The position numbers and the translations under genes were made by a program. Source: Rhinopithecus roxellana (taxonomy: Eukaryota; Chordata; Mammalia; Primates; Cercopithecidae). From it: a DNA stretch of 64,000 bases. The notes under the pieces were generated by a model. The model saw only the letters and a list, made by a program, of their open reading frames with translations, ran no database searches and was not told the origin of the DNA. Each line of letters starts with the position of its first letter. The first letter of the stretch is position 1. The stretch lies in contig NC_044553.1 of NCBI RefSeq assembly GCF_007565055.1, positions 103,329,858 to 103,393,857 of the forward strand, written 5' to 3'. Of the stretch, positions 24,401 through 39,300 are shown piece by piece.

Positions 24401-27400
24401 GCCTACCCCAAAGAGAAGTAAACTTTGTAACAGATAAAGTAATATATACTCAAGAACTGTAGGATAACAGAGTAGACCTTCCACTCAATGCAAAAAACCT
24501 TTCTGTAATACCCTGAAAAAGCCAAATTCACACTTGACTGATCTAATCATTAGTAAGTTATTCCTTTTTCTGAAACAAAAATCTATCTCCCTATAACTTC
24601 TATCAGTTTGTCCTACCTTGTATGATGTCAAAAAGGTTTTCATTCCTTCTTCCACATGACAGTCTTTCAAGACTTACAGGGAAAAATACACACTGCAGCT
24701 AACTTCCAATACTATTCTTTTCTTTGTTTTTTGGGAGACAAGGTCGCCCAGTCTGGAGTGCAGCGGCGCCATCATGGCTCACTGCAATCTCGAACTCCTG
24801 GGATCAAACGATGCTTCCACCTCAGTCTCCTGCATAGCTGGGACTATAGATGTAGATGTGCAGCACCACATCCAGCCTTGACACTATTCTGCCAGTAGGT
24901 TCCTGTCATACTTCTGTTTCGTCCCTTGTCATGTGCTCCATTTTATACATCTTTCTAAAGTGTTAATTCAAATTACAATAACAATATAATCACCATCACA
25001 TGAAATTATTTAGAGCTCTTCCCCTTTTCTTCTTTCCTGGAACATTTCATTTACATAATATTAATATTAGAAGACTAAGATATGATGAGACACTAGAGTA
25101 AACCAAAGGTTTGGTGCCACTCAAACATCACAATCATATCATTCTTCTTACCTGAGGTAATATCAATGCTGTGCCTATCCTCTTCAAGCCTTCTTATCTT
25201 CTCCTCTAGTTCACTCTGGACTGTATCATATAGCAACAGCTTTTCGCTCTGGGGAGAAAAACAGATTATACTTAAGTAGAAAGAAAAAACTTGGTGTATC
25301 TTAATTAAGAGTACCAAATAACTTAAAGTACTTTAATATATGATGTTTTCGTTTGCTTTTTCAATTCAATTAAAAAATTTAAAGAAGAAATGTCAAATAC
25401 ATGAAAGAAATAAAACTAGAAAACATAGAATCTATGCATAGATTTAACTACATGCAGTTACATTCTGTATAAGAACATCTAAATTATGTGCAAGGTACAT
25501 TTAGAGGTAAATATTTACTTTAAAAAAACTCATAGCAAACCCCTATGGCCCCTTTTAAATATAAGTAGGTCCCATCTGTCACCATAATGGAAAACTTATC
25601 CTATAAAGTATATCATTATAAAATGGATATTTTCTCAAAGGAATAATAATTGGGTCATTATGCCTCACTAATATCTCAGCATCATATTAAAATAGGCAAA
25701 GAGAAAGATTTAAGTACAAATTTTATAATTATTTAAAATAATTCAATTATAGTCTAAATTATAAAATTACAGACTAATCATATCCAAATCTCTCCACAAA
25801 ATTATAGACAGATTGAAAAAGACTGGCAAATAGACTAGAACCCAGGTCTACTAGCTCTAGTCCATGTTTTTAATTATATAATGCTGTAGCCCTAATTTAA
25901 AAAGCCATAAAATGTACGTAATATATAAAGATTACATAACAAACCTATGGCCGCATGTTTATCTCTAGTGAAGGATATCAGATGATTGGATATAGCTAGA
26001 TGTGACTGTCTTGTGGAAGCTATTGGGATATGGTTGGATATTACTATATGTAGAAAACACATGCCACACCCATGTAGGCTGTATTCCTGGAGTCAATCAG
26101 GAAGCCCTCTCTCTTGAGTTTGAAATTTAGAAACGAGACATGCTTGAAGGGTTTCCTGAGTGTCAGGGAAAAGATGGTTTGTATGAATTTGACGCAAGCC
26201 AGGAGCTAAGGAGAAAGCAACACTGAAAACTAAAACTAGATTTCACATCAAACGTGGTTTCATTGCATGCTGTTCTCTGTACTTACTTCCTTCTGCTTGT
26301 TCCCTTGCCTTTGGTAAAGTCTTATGAAATATTCCACCCTTATCTATATTGTGCTACAAGACTTGGAAAATATCAGAGAAAAAGGGAGTGCAGTTCCCCT
26401 CCACAAGACTATGGTAGCAGCTATAAATAGATCCAATCTCCCCAACCAAAGATGACTCTAGATGCAGAGCTGGAGTGATAAGCCTTTTGCTTTTAAGAAT
26501 ATGAACAGTTAACTGATGTATTCTCTTTTCTTCCTATTGACAAATTAGGCCAAGCAGAAATTCTTTAAAAAATCCACTAATCATTCTTTATTACTTTTTG
26601 AAAAGCCACAATGAGACTGAAATGTTTGAAGCATTGAAAGCATCTCTAAAGATACCAGAAGTATACTTTAAAGCAGAACTGCCATGAATCCATTCTCATT
26701 CTTATTTCTCTGTCTTTTTCTTGGAAAGTTTTCTCCCTTTTCTCCAGCTTCTCAAGACCCTCAAAAAGCTCCCCTGAAGGGAAAATGAAGCCCTAATGGA
26801 ACAGCTAGAAGATGCCAAGAAAAGAAGGGGGCAAACTCTCTTGCTTTGGTGACTGTGGAGGTTTTTATATATATATATACTTTAAGTTCTGGGGTACATG
26901 TGCACAACGTACAGCTTTGTTACATACGTATACATGTGCCTTATTGGTGTGCTGCACCCATTAACTCGTCATTTACATTAGGTATTTCTCCTAATGCTAT
27001 CCTTCCCCCATCCCCCCACTCCACGACAGGCCCAGTGTGTGATGTTCCCCAACCTGTGTCCAAGTGTTCTCATTGTTCAATTCCCACCTACGAGTAAGAA
27101 CATGTGGTGTTTGGTCTTCTGTCCTTGTGATAGTTTGCTCAGAATGATGGTTTCTAGTTTCATCCATGTCCCTACAAAGGACATGAACTCATTCTTTTTT
27201 ATGGCTATATAGTATTCCATGGTGTATATGTGCCACATTTTCTTAATCCAGTCTATCATTGATGGACATTTGGGTTAGTTCCAAGTCTTTGCTATTGTGA
27301 ACAGTGCCGCAATAAACATACGTGTGCATGTGTCTTTATAGCAGCATGATTTATAATCCTTTGGGTATATACCCAGTAATGGGATGGCTGGGTCAAATGG

Positions 27401-30400
27401 TAATTCTAGTTCTAGATCCTTGAGGAATCGCCACACTGTGTTGCACAATGGTTGAACTAGTTTACAATCCCACCAACAGTGTAAAAGTGTTCCTATTTCT
27501 CCACATCCTCTCCAGCACCTGTTGTTTCCTGACTTTTTAATGATCACCATTCCAACTGGTGTGAGACGGTATCTCACTGTGGTTTTGATTTGCATTTCTC
27601 TGATGGCCAGTGATGACGAGCATTTTTTCATGTGTCTGTTGACTGCAAAAATGTCTTCTTTTGAGAAGTGTCTGTTCATATCCTTTACCCACTTTTTGAT
27701 GGGGTTGTTTGATTTTTTCTTGTAAATTTGTTTAAGTTCTTTGTAGATTCTGGATATTAGGCCTTTGTCAGATGGGTAGATTGCAAAAATGTTCTCCCAT
27801 TCTGTAGGTTGCCTGTTTACTCTGACGGTAGTTTCTTTTGCTGTGCAGAAGCTCTTTAGTTTAATTAGATCCCATTTGTCAGTTTTGGCTTTTGTTGTCA
27901 TTGCTTTTGGTATTTTAGTAATGAAGTCCTTGCCCATGCCTATGTCCTGAATGGTATTGCCTACGTTTTCTTCTAGGGTTTTTATGGTTTTAGGTCTTAT
28001 GTTTAAGTCTTTAATCCATCTTGAGTTAATTTTTGTATAAGGTGTAAGGAAGGGATCCAGCTTCAGTTTTCTGCATATGGCTAGCCAGTTTTCCCAACAC
28101 AATTTATTAAATAGGGAATCCTTTCCCCAATGCTTGTTTTTGTCAGGTTTGTCAAAGATCAGATGGTTGTAGATGTGTGGTATTATTTCCAAGGGTTCTA
28201 TTCTGTTCCATTAGTTTATATCTCTGTTTTGGTACCAGTACCATGCTGTTTGGGTTACTGTAGCCTTGTAGTATAGTTTGAAGTCAGGTAGCATGATGCC
28301 TCCAGCTTTGTTCTTTTTGCTTAGGATTGTCTTGGCAATGCAGGCTCTTTTTTGGTTCCATATGAACTTTAAAGTAGTTTTTTCCAATTCTGTGAAGAAA
28401 GTCATTGGTAGCTTGATGGGGATGACACTGAATCTATAAATTACCTTGGGCAGTATGGCCATTTTCACAATACTGATTCTTCCTATCCATAAGCATGGAA
28501 TGTTCTTCCATTTGTTTGTCTTATTTCGTTCAACAGTGAAGGTTTTTATGTTCAATAGTTATTTTGGTTTTGTTGTTGTTGTTGTTTCTGATAGGGAGTC
28601 TCCCTCTGTCTCCCAGGCTGGAGTGCAATGGCACGATCTTGGCTTACTGCAAGCTCCGCCTCCTGGGTTCTCGCCATCTTGCTGCCTCAGCCTCCCGAGT
28701 AGCTGGACTACAGGCACCCACCACCACACCCGGCTAATTTTTTGTATGTTTAGTAGTGACGGGGTTTCACCGTGTTAGCCAGGATGGTCTTGATCTCCTG
28801 ACCTCGTGATCCGCCCGCCTCAGCCTCCTAAAGTGGTAGGATTACAGGCGTGAGCCACAGTGTCCTGCAGTTATTTTGGTTTTTTAAAAAAATTCTACTC
28901 TGCCGGGCACGGTGGCTCGCGCCTGTAATCCCAGCACTTTGGGAGGCCAAGGTGGGTGGATCACAAGGTCAGGAGACTGAGGCCATCCTGGCTAACACGG
29001 TGAAACTCCATCTCTACTAAAAATACAAAAAATTAACCAGGCGTGGTGGCGGGCGCCTGTAGTCCCAGCTACTTGGGAGGCTGAGGCAGGAGAATGGCAT
29101 GAACCTGGGAGGTGGAGCTTGCAGTGAGCTGAGATCGCGCCACTGCACTCCAGCCTGGGAGACAGAGCAAGACTCCATCTCAAAAAAAAAAAAAAAAAAA
29201 AAAACTACTCATAAGTATAGGTTTGGTTTCAAGATCCCACATCCCTCTAGTCTCCACATCTAGACTTACTGATCCTACTCACTAATAACCCCTTTCCCAG
29301 GCTGACGCTGACGCTGTTTCTCATCAGGAGACCTTTAGAGAGCCCCAGGAAAGTGGCCCCAGGCTTCCATTATTGTACCCACCTCACACGGACCTGTATT
29401 CAGAACCAACTCCTCTTTGGCAGTTCCCTGACTTAGATGCATCACAATTCTCAACTTCTATCAGGACTGGAGCCCTGGAAGATTTTCATGGGCTAATATT
29501 ATCAGAGACTGACACATTAAAAAGCTACAATAGGTTTTTTTTTTTTTTAAGCATACTGCATTGGAATAAAAAAATGCAGAATAGAATTTTAAAACTCAGA
29601 AACAGACCCTGGCTATGGAGAAATGACAAAGGTGACTTTTCAAATCATCTGGAAATCTGATAACAATAAATGACAATAGAAAAAAAGAGTTTAGGCCAGC
29701 CACGGTGGCTCACTCCTGTAATCCTAGCACTTTGGGAGGCTCCGGCAGGCAGATCACTTGAGGTCAGGAGTTCAAAACCAGCCTGGCCAACATGGTGAAA
29801 CCTTGTTGTCTCTACCAGAAATACAAAAACATTATCTGGACATGGTGGTAGACACCTGTAATCCCAGCTACTCAGGAGGCTAAGGCACTAGAATCGCTTG
29901 AGCCCAGAAGGCGGAGGTTGCAGGAAGCTGAGATCACGCCACTGCACTCCAGCCTGGGTGACAGAGCGAGACTCTGTCTCAAAAAGTAAGAAAAATGAGT
30001 TTACCTATATCCTGAATAGGTTTTGCTTTACATTATATATAATTTACATTACACATAGAAGTAAATGGACTAAAGAATTAAATTTATAAAATGAAAGCTA
30101 AAAGAAAATATTAAAGAAACAATATATAAGAAATTTCCCAGAACTAAAGATATGAGTTTTTTTATTAAAAAGTTCATCTTGCCAGGCACGATGGCACACC
30201 CCTATATTCCAGCACTTTGGTATGCTGAGGCAGAAGGATCACTTGAGCCCAGGAGTTTGAGACCTGCTTAGGCAACACAGTGAGACCCCATCTCTACAAA
30301 ATATTTTTTAAAATTAGCTAAGCATGGCAGCATGGGCCAGCTACTCAGGAAACTGAGGCAGGAGGATTGCTTGAGCCCAGGAGTTGGAGGCTGCAATGAG

Positions 30401-33343
30401 CTATGATTGCACCACTGTACTCAAGCCTGGGCAACAGAACGAGACTCTGTCTCTTAAAAAAACATTCAAATAAATACATAAAATTAAAAGCTCCTCTGGG
30501 TATCCAGCACAATGAACAAAAAAAAAAAGACCACATCAAAGCACATCATCTCACAATCCCACAATACCCAGATGAGAATAAAGAGAAGATCCTAAAAGTA
30601 TTCAGGAAGAAAATAGGTCAGGTACAAAGGATCAGGAATCAAAATGGTAAGAGACTTTACAAAAGCAATGCTGGAAGCTAGAAGATAATGGAACAATGCC
30701 TTCAAAATTCTGAGGAAACATGATTTCTATCTAGAATATCATACTCTTAAGTGTGAGAGTGAAGATGTTTTCAGACAGGAAAGATGTGGTGGTTTTAAAA
30801 CATGTCAAGTAATCCTTTGATACTCCTAACTTCAAATGGTAGAGACTAATACTCTTTCTTGAATACAGGTAGGACAGGCCAGGTACAGTGGCTCACACCT
30901 GTACTCCCAGCACTTTGGGAGGCTGAGGCTGGCAGACCATTTGAGGTCAGGAGTTCAAGACCAGCCTGGCCAACATGGTGAAACCCAGTCTCTACTATAA
31001 AAAAGGAAAAAATAAGCCAGGCATAGTGCAGGGCACCTATAATCTCACCTACTTGGAAGGCTAAGGCAGGAGAATCACCTGAACCCGAGAGGTGGAGGTT
31101 GCAGTGATTCGAGATCGCACCACTGCACTCCAGCCTGGGTGACTAAGCAAGGCTCCGTCCCCCCCTCCCCCCAAAAAATGGGTAGGGCGTAGCAACTGAC
31201 TTATAATGAACAGAATGTGGCAGAAATCTAGGTCATAAAAACAGTCACCTCTGTCTTGCTATCTTGGATCACTAAGTCTGGAAGAACCTGGGCACCAGGT
31301 TATGAGGACACTCAATCAGCCTGCGGAGAGACCCATGTGAGAACTAAGACTTCTCACCAAATACCAGCAACAACTTGCCAGCCTGTGAATGAGTCACCTT
31401 GGAAGCGGATCCACCAGCCTCCAATCAAGCCTTGAGATGACTGCATCCCTGGCTGATATCTTCACTGCAACTTCATGGGATTGCCTGACCCAGAACCATC
31501 AAGCTAAGTTGCTCCCAAATTCCTGGCCACTAAGATTGCAAAATAACAAATGTTTATTGTTAAGCCACTAAGTTTTGGAGTAATTAATTACAAAGCAATA
31601 GACAAGCAATACAAGAAGTCTCAAAAAACTAACTTATAGAAATCCTCTCTCAGGATGCTACTGAAAGATACACTCTACCAAACTTAAGGAGAAAATAAGA
31701 TGCTAGCAGAGGAGAGGTGAAGGGGACATCAAGATTGCTGGTAAAGAGATGCCCCAAAAAGACAGACGCAGCTGGTCTCCATCTGAAAGATGGAGCAGGA
31801 GGACAGGTGACAGGAGGGATAGAGGGGTTGCTTCCAGGAGGGAGCCCTTCACTCCCTTTCAGATGGAGGCCAGCTGCATCTGTCTTTTTGGGGTATCTCT
31901 TTACCAGCAACCTTGATGTCCCCTTCACCTCTCCTCTGCTAGCATCTTATTTCCTCCTTAAGTTGGTAGAGTGTATCTTTCAGTAGCATCCTGAGAGAGG
32001 ATTTCTAGAAGTTAGTTTTTTGAGACTTCTTGTATTACTTGTCTATTGCTTTATAATTAATTACTCCAAAATGAGGCTGATGGATTATCTGATGCATTTG
32101 ATCGCAGAGAAAACAGGATAAGAACTTCAGTATCTGAAAGAAGCAAATATGAGGGGCTTTTCTAGGTCATTCTAGAAGTCATCAGAAGACACTGTTTACA
32201 ACTAACTTTAAAACAAGAAGCAGTTTTGACCTTTACTGGACAGGAGTTTAAATATTCATATACTGAAAACTTATGAGAGGTCCAGTGTTTTTTTTGTTTT
32301 GTTTTGTTTTTTACTTTTCTTGAGTCCATTAAGTAACATGCTTTTTATTTTGTGGAATACTCAGGCTTCGTGAAAAATCAATAAAACTGTATATGTTTAG
32401 CTTAAAAAAAAAAAAAAAAAAAAAAACCAGCATTAGGAGACCTTCATAGATCTGCTAGGGTCTGTGGGAAGAACTGATAAACACAGAGAAAACTAACAAA
32501 TAATAAATGAAGCATGTATTAATTCCAAAGGTTAAAAAAATACACAAGATGGCTCACACCTGTAATCCCAGCACTTTGGGAGGCCACAGCAGGGGGATCA
32601 CAAGGTCAGGAGATCAAGACCATCCTGGCTAACATGGTGAAACCCCATCTCTACTAAAACTACAAAAAATTAGCTGGGCATGGTGGCAGGCACCTGTAGT
32701 CCCAGCTACTTGGGAGGCTGAGGCAGGAGGATGGCGTGAACCTGGGAGGCGGAGCTTGTAGTGAGCCGAGATCACGCCACTGTACTCCAGCTGGGAGACA
32801 GCAAAACTCCGTCTCAAAAAAAAAAAAATTACACAAGAAAAATTTTAAACATAATGTAACTCTTGACTCAGTAAACAATATTTAAAATTTAAAACAAAAA
32901 TTGTAACACAACAGTATTAGAAGAACGGAACAGAGAAATCTTCAGCTGCCATAATAGGAAACCAACAGATGATGTTTAAAACTGCTTTATTTAGAAATAT
33001 GAGGGCCAGGCGCAGTGGCTCATACTTATAATCCCAGTACTTTGGGAGGCCAAAGCAGGAGGATCGCTTGAGGCCAGGGGTTCAAAATCAGCCTAGGCAA
33101 TATAGCAAGACCCCCCATCTCTATAAAAAAAAAATTTTTTTTAAAGAAAGGAATGTAAGGCTAAAAATCCAAAGCAATTGATAAATGAGTTAGAAATATA
33201 ATTGCCACTGGGATATAGAATTTAAAAATAGGACAGGAGACTGCTGTTTTTCATCATAAATTATAAGGCTATGCCTTCAAAACTATATACACACATTATT
33301 TGCTAACAACATATATATATGTGTGTGTGTGTGTATATATACG

Positions 33344-33381
<38 letters not shown>

Positions 33382-36300
33382 CATATTTTTTTTTTCTTGA
33401 GACGAAGTCTTGCTCTGTTGCCCAGACTGGAGTGCAGTGGCACGATCTCATCTCACTGCAACCTCCACCTCCCAGGTTGAAGTGATTCTACTGCCTCAGC
33501 CTCCCAAGTAGCTAGGATTACAGGCAGGTGTGACCACGCCCAGCTAATTTTTCTATTTTTAGTAGAGACGGGGTTTTATCATATTGGCCAGGTTGGTCAT
33601 GAACTCCTGACCTCAAGTGATCTGCCTGCCTCGGCCTCCCAAAGTGCTGGGATTACAGGCATGAGCCACCGCACGCGGCCACAGCAAATTTTTCAGAAGA
33701 GTGTCTAGAGACATAGCACGCTCATAAAATGCTGCTTGAAAATAAGTTAGGATACAAAATAGTACATTCAAAATCATACCAGCTGGTTTTTTTAAAAATA
33801 GGCCAGGCATGGTAGCTCACACCTGTAATCCCAGCACTTTGGGAGGCTGAGGCGGGAGATTACTTGAGGCCAGGAGTTTGAGACCAGCCCCTGGGCAACA
33901 TGGCAAACCCTGTGTCTACTAACTATACAAAAAATTAGCCGGTGTGGTGGCAGATGCCTGCTGTAATCCCAGCTACTCGGGAGGTTGAGGCACAAGAATA
34001 GCTTAAGCCTGGGAGGCAGAGTTTACAATGAGCTGAGATCGCGCCACTACACTCCAGCCTGGGCGACAGAACAAGACTCTGTCTCAAAAACAAAACCCAA
34101 AAAAAAAAGTACATACTTATTAACAGTGATTACCTCTGGTTGAAAGATTATAGTTGATTTTATCTTTCTTTAGATTTACTTCTCAATAGACGTTTACTAA
34201 TGTCATAATCAGAAAAAAATTAAGTGAATAAACAACCAAAAGATCAGACCCCTGAATACTTTTCACCAATTTTCTCAAGAACCTGAATCCTAACATCAAC
34301 ACTGAAGGCTTCTGACTGAGACCTTGCTACCACCTGCTGTCAGATCTTAATAGTCACATCCCAAGCCCTGTGGTGAGGCTTAACTGAGATAACCTAAATA
34401 AAGCATCTCCATCTGTCTTAGTGTCTGGCACATTGTCATATTCTATACATGTGATTTCCTTCCTTAATTTGATACAAACCATCTGCTGCCGCTTGCCCCT
34501 GTGGTTTCGGGGATACTTTCTATATGCACACTTGTGTGAACGTGTCCAGTCTCTGGTCCTGCCCCTCCCCTCTATCTGCTGCTAAACAAACTTTTATTCT
34601 GACAATCGGCAGGGTGTCTTCCTTCTTTCCACTTCCCTTGCCTCGCAGAATTATTTCCATATGAGTCAAATGTAAGAACAAAAGAACAAGCAGATCAAAA
34701 GCCCTGAATAATGACATTCGGATTAAATGGTAAACTGCATGAATGAGTAGAAAGATCAAATGATTTCAATCCTGGTTCTGCTGCTCACTAATTTTGTGAC
34801 CCTAAGCAAATTACTCAACTTCTATTAGCCTCAGTTAACCCATTCATAAAATCGAGATAATTCCTATTCCATAATGTTGTTGAAAGGATTAAAATGACAG
34901 AGTAAATAGAAAATATATAGCATTTTGGATAGGTTACCTTTCACCATGCTTCATTTCCTCTATCTAGAATGTCTTTGAACTACCAGTAACTTCAGATTAA
35001 TTATATAATAGATAATTTAAAACAGATTACATGTTAAACATAAAAATGTCAGGCCACAACTAAACTATTAATAGAAGAAATTTAGGTTAATATTTAGCAT
35101 CTTCATGACTTTCAAAGCTGAAAAATGATAGAAGAGAAAGAAGACCAATGTGTTTAAGTAAAAAATACTACTTGTTGACTTCTGCTTCTTAGAATACAGT
35201 GGACTAGATACCCAACACACCTAGACATATTTCCTGGATAAAATATCACAAACATCCTTTTAAAGGTATTCCTAAACTCTTAAGAAAATAAAGTTGTGGC
35301 TTGACACATGGCTCACACTTGTAATCCTAATGCATTGAGAGGCTGAGGTGGGAGAACCGCTGAAGAACAGGAGTTCAAGACCAGCCTGGGAAACACAGCA
35401 AGACCCCCATCTCTACAAAAAAAAAAAAAAAAAATAAGAAAATAAGGGATATCCCCAAGCACCCAAAATCAACAAGGAGCTAGAAACCAGCATGTTAACC
35501 TGATGAAGCTGTGGCTTCCTTAAAGGAATTTGCTGGTATCAATAACCTAGAGGCATGTTTTTCAGGGCTATCTGGGAAAAAGAGAAAGGTGCTGGGCCTA
35601 ATGAGAGTAGGAAACTGGAACTGGGATCTCTGCACAAAGCCCTGGAAGACTACAATGTGAAAGTAAACTAAAAAGATCCACCTGAGGGAAATATGTCTGT
35701 CTCTGCCTAGGCAGTAAGTGGGAGGGGGAAAGTTTTCCCTGAAACTATGTCCTCTCAAGCATAACTTCTATGTACTTGAAATTCAAACACAGACTACCTG
35801 CACCTTCCAAGAAATCCCAAGCACAAAATTAGTCATTGGCTGGTGGCACACCATGATGTCTAGCTGAAACAATCCAGCAGAAATAAAAGTAGAGACTGAG
35901 GAGCTACATCCTCGGACCAGTGCTCAAAGAATTCCTATCAATAGTCTGCCTTAGGTCAGAATCATAACATAGGAAATAAGCTGTGAGATATGGAAGAAAT
36001 AAAAACCAGTAGACTTAGACAGCAAAGAACTTCAGATAATAATTTACAGAATAAAGAGATATGGAGTTCCAGAAGAAGGAAGTAGAGAAAATGGAACAGA
36101 AAAAATATCAGAAAAGATAATGGCTGAGACATTTCCAGAACTGAAGGAAAATAAGAATTCAGAAAGCACAACAAACCCAAGTCAGGAGAGAAAAATAATC
36201 TATATGGGGACACACAGTAGAAAAACTGAAGATCAACAAAGAGCTTAAATGCAGCCACTAAGAAGGAAACCCAGCTTATCGACAAATGACTGCAGACTTG

Positions 36301-39300
36301 CTCTTAAGCACAGACTGTGGAAAGTAAGATCCTAAAAACTTTAAGAGAAAATAACTGTCATCCTAGAATCTTATATTCCTCTACACTGTCCTTCAAGAAT
36401 TATTCCAAATAAAGCTATTTTCAGATGAATAAAAAGTGAGTTTACCACTAAGAGAATCAGTAAAGAGATGCCTAGGATGTTCTTTAAGAAGCAAAAAGAA
36501 GCCTGCATGGAAGGGTTGTAACTCAAATAACAGTGAGCAAGAAACCAATAAAATATGGATAAACTTAAAAAGAACTAACTATATGAGACCAAAATAATGT
36601 CTCATTTGAAGGGGAAAAAGCAAGATGGAACTAAAATACTGAACAACTATAACTTGTATTACAATTTGGAAGGGAATAACTGTAGTTAGAGGGTTCTAAG
36701 GTCCTTTATAGTAAGAAGGTGGGCAGTTAATAATTTTTAGATTCTATTAATATAGATATGCATGCTGAAAATTTAAGGCAATTATTAAAATAGAAATGGA
36801 AGGTATGGGGGTAATCTCTAACAGAAATAGAGGATATAACTTTATGACAAAATTTTTAAAACTTGATAAATTAGCCCCTCCAAAAAAGTTATGAAGGAAT
36901 TAAAAAGGACAAATCAGAACAAATGGAAAACTCAAAATATGTTAGCATTAAATATCAAAATATGGGTTGGGCACAGTGGCTCGTGCCTATAATCCCAGAA
37001 CTTTGGGAGGCTGAGGCAGGAGGATCGCTTGAGCCCAGGAGCTCAAGACCCAGTCTGGGCAACATAGCCAGACTGTGCCTGTACAAAAAGATTTTTTTTT
37101 TCTTAATTAGCCAGGCGTGGTGGCTTGCACTTATAGTCACAGCTACTTGGGAGGTTGGGGCAGGAGGATTGCTTGAGTTCAGGAGTTTCAGGCTGCAGTG
37201 AGCCACAATCACATCACTGCACTCCAGCTGAGCAACAATGAGACCGTCTCAAAAAATCATCATCATCATCATCATCATCATCTTCATCAAAGTAATCACT
37301 ATAAATATAATTGGACTAAATTTATCAGTTAAAAAGTAGAAGTAGTCAGAATGGATTTTTAAAAAATCATCAAGATATATGCTATTTAAAAAGTGATAAC
37401 ATAAAATATAAGGCCAGAAAAAAAGTTTTTAAAAAAATGAAACAAATTTCATCACACAAATGGCATGCCAAATAAAACTAAGGTGGCTGTTTTAATTATC
37501 AGACAAAATAGACTTTTTAAATCCCTTTTTAATGTTTTTCTGTCTCTGAAACATGGACAGAAGAGCATTAAAATAGGATAAATATTATATTTTTTAGAAG
37601 GATATAAAAATTTTTAAATGTGTGAGTATGATAATAAAGTTTCTCTATATATAGATACATAGATACAAATATAAAGCAAAGACTGACAAAAATATAAGGA
37701 GATATTAAGAAAACAATTCCATTTACAACCACAAAAATAAAACAATTAGGAATAAACAATTAGGAATAAAACAATTAGGAATAAATTTAACCTAAGAGCT
37801 GAAAGACTTGTATATTGAAAACAACAAACATCAATAAAAGAAATTAAAGAAGACACAAATGGAAAGACATCACAGTTCGTGGATTGAAAGACATATTGTT
37901 ACAATGTCAATACTACTCAAAGCGATTTAGAGATTCATTACAACCCCTATCAAAACATCAGTGGAGTTATGCATGGTGGCACATGCCTGTAGTCCCAATT
38001 ATTATACTTAGGAGACTGACTTGGGAGGATCACTTGAGTCCACGAGTTTAAGGCTACAGTGGGTATGATCATGACACTGCGTTCCAGCCTAAGTGATAGA
38101 GCAAGACATTGTCTCATCAAAAAATAATTCCAGTGGGTTTTTCTTTTATCTGGTTCACGTTCTGCCATGACAGTGGCATTTTTCACAGAAATAGAGAAAA
38201 CAATCCTAAAATTCATAAAGGAACCACAAAGGACTCCATATAGCCAAAATAATGCCGATCAAGACAAAGCTGGAACCATCACATTACTTCATTTCAAAAT
38301 ATATTACAAAGCTACGATAATCAAAACAGTATAGTACTGTCATACAGACCAATGGAACGAAATAGGGAGCCCTGAAATAAACTCATCCATGTACAGTCAA
38401 GTGATCTTCGTGCCAAGAATACACAATGGGAAAAAACCAGTCTTTTCAAAAGATGGTGTTTGAATGCTACAATGAACAAGGGAGTGCACCTATCTCTGAG
38501 CTACTGGTTTCGTTTTCTTCAGATGTATGCCTGTAAGTGGGGTTGCTAGCTCATATGGTGGTTCTACTTTTAATTTTCTGAGGCACCTCCATACTGTTTT
38601 CCAAAATGGCTGCACCAATTGACATTCCCACCAACAGTACACAGGGGTTTCCTTTCTTCCACATCCTTTCTAACACTTATTTCTCTCAATTTAATTTATT
38701 ATATTTTCTATGAAAAACACCTGTATGCTTAAAAGCTAAAACCACATGCCAAGGAATCCTTAAAAGAAATCTTAACCTCCTCCTCCTGTCTTCTTGCCCT
38801 TCCTCTCTCTCCTATAGGTTTTTTTTTTACTAGCTTTTTGTACTTCTTTTCACAAAAATAAGCAAGCAATACAGACAAGCATTTATATTTCTATCCCTCT
38901 TTTTTAAAGAATAGTACACTATCTACACCCCCTTTTTTTTTTTGGAATACTTTTTTGTTTAGACATCTGGAAATCACTTCATGTCAACCCATAGAGGTCT
39001 TCCTGATTCCTTTTTACATCCTCATGGTACTCCATCACAGGAAAGTAGCAGAGTTTATTCAACCTTTCTCCTGTAGACCAACACCTGTGTGGTTTCACAT
39101 TAACCAAGGGATCAAACAATAACTTGTAATGAAACAAATCCACCAGATGGTAATGGGAAGTACATTATCTATAAGCTATTCTTGACAAATATATTAAATC
39201 TGAGTCTAATCACGAGGAAGCAAAAGACAAATCAGATTGCGAAACATCCAAGATAATCTTCCTGGACTTTTCAACAATGTCAAGACCAGGAAAGGCAAAG

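Noticed and set aside
25093..25151. Open frame continuing past exon 5 into the intron
   Set aside because: A strong donor (CAG then GTAAGA) and the in-frame join to exon 6 show it is intronic.
27275..28192. Longest open frame in the window, 305 codons, minus strand
   Set aside because: It is the C-terminal part of a truncated L1 ORF2 without endonuclease or RT, not a host gene.
31650..31986. Open frames of 89-92 codons on both strands starting with the same residues
   Set aside because: The identity comes from the palindrome arms, and the frames have no domain or initiation context.
37255..37288. Regular ATC units, considered as a CRISPR-like or minisatellite array
   Set aside because: No spacers; it is a simple trinucleotide repeat in an Alu tail.
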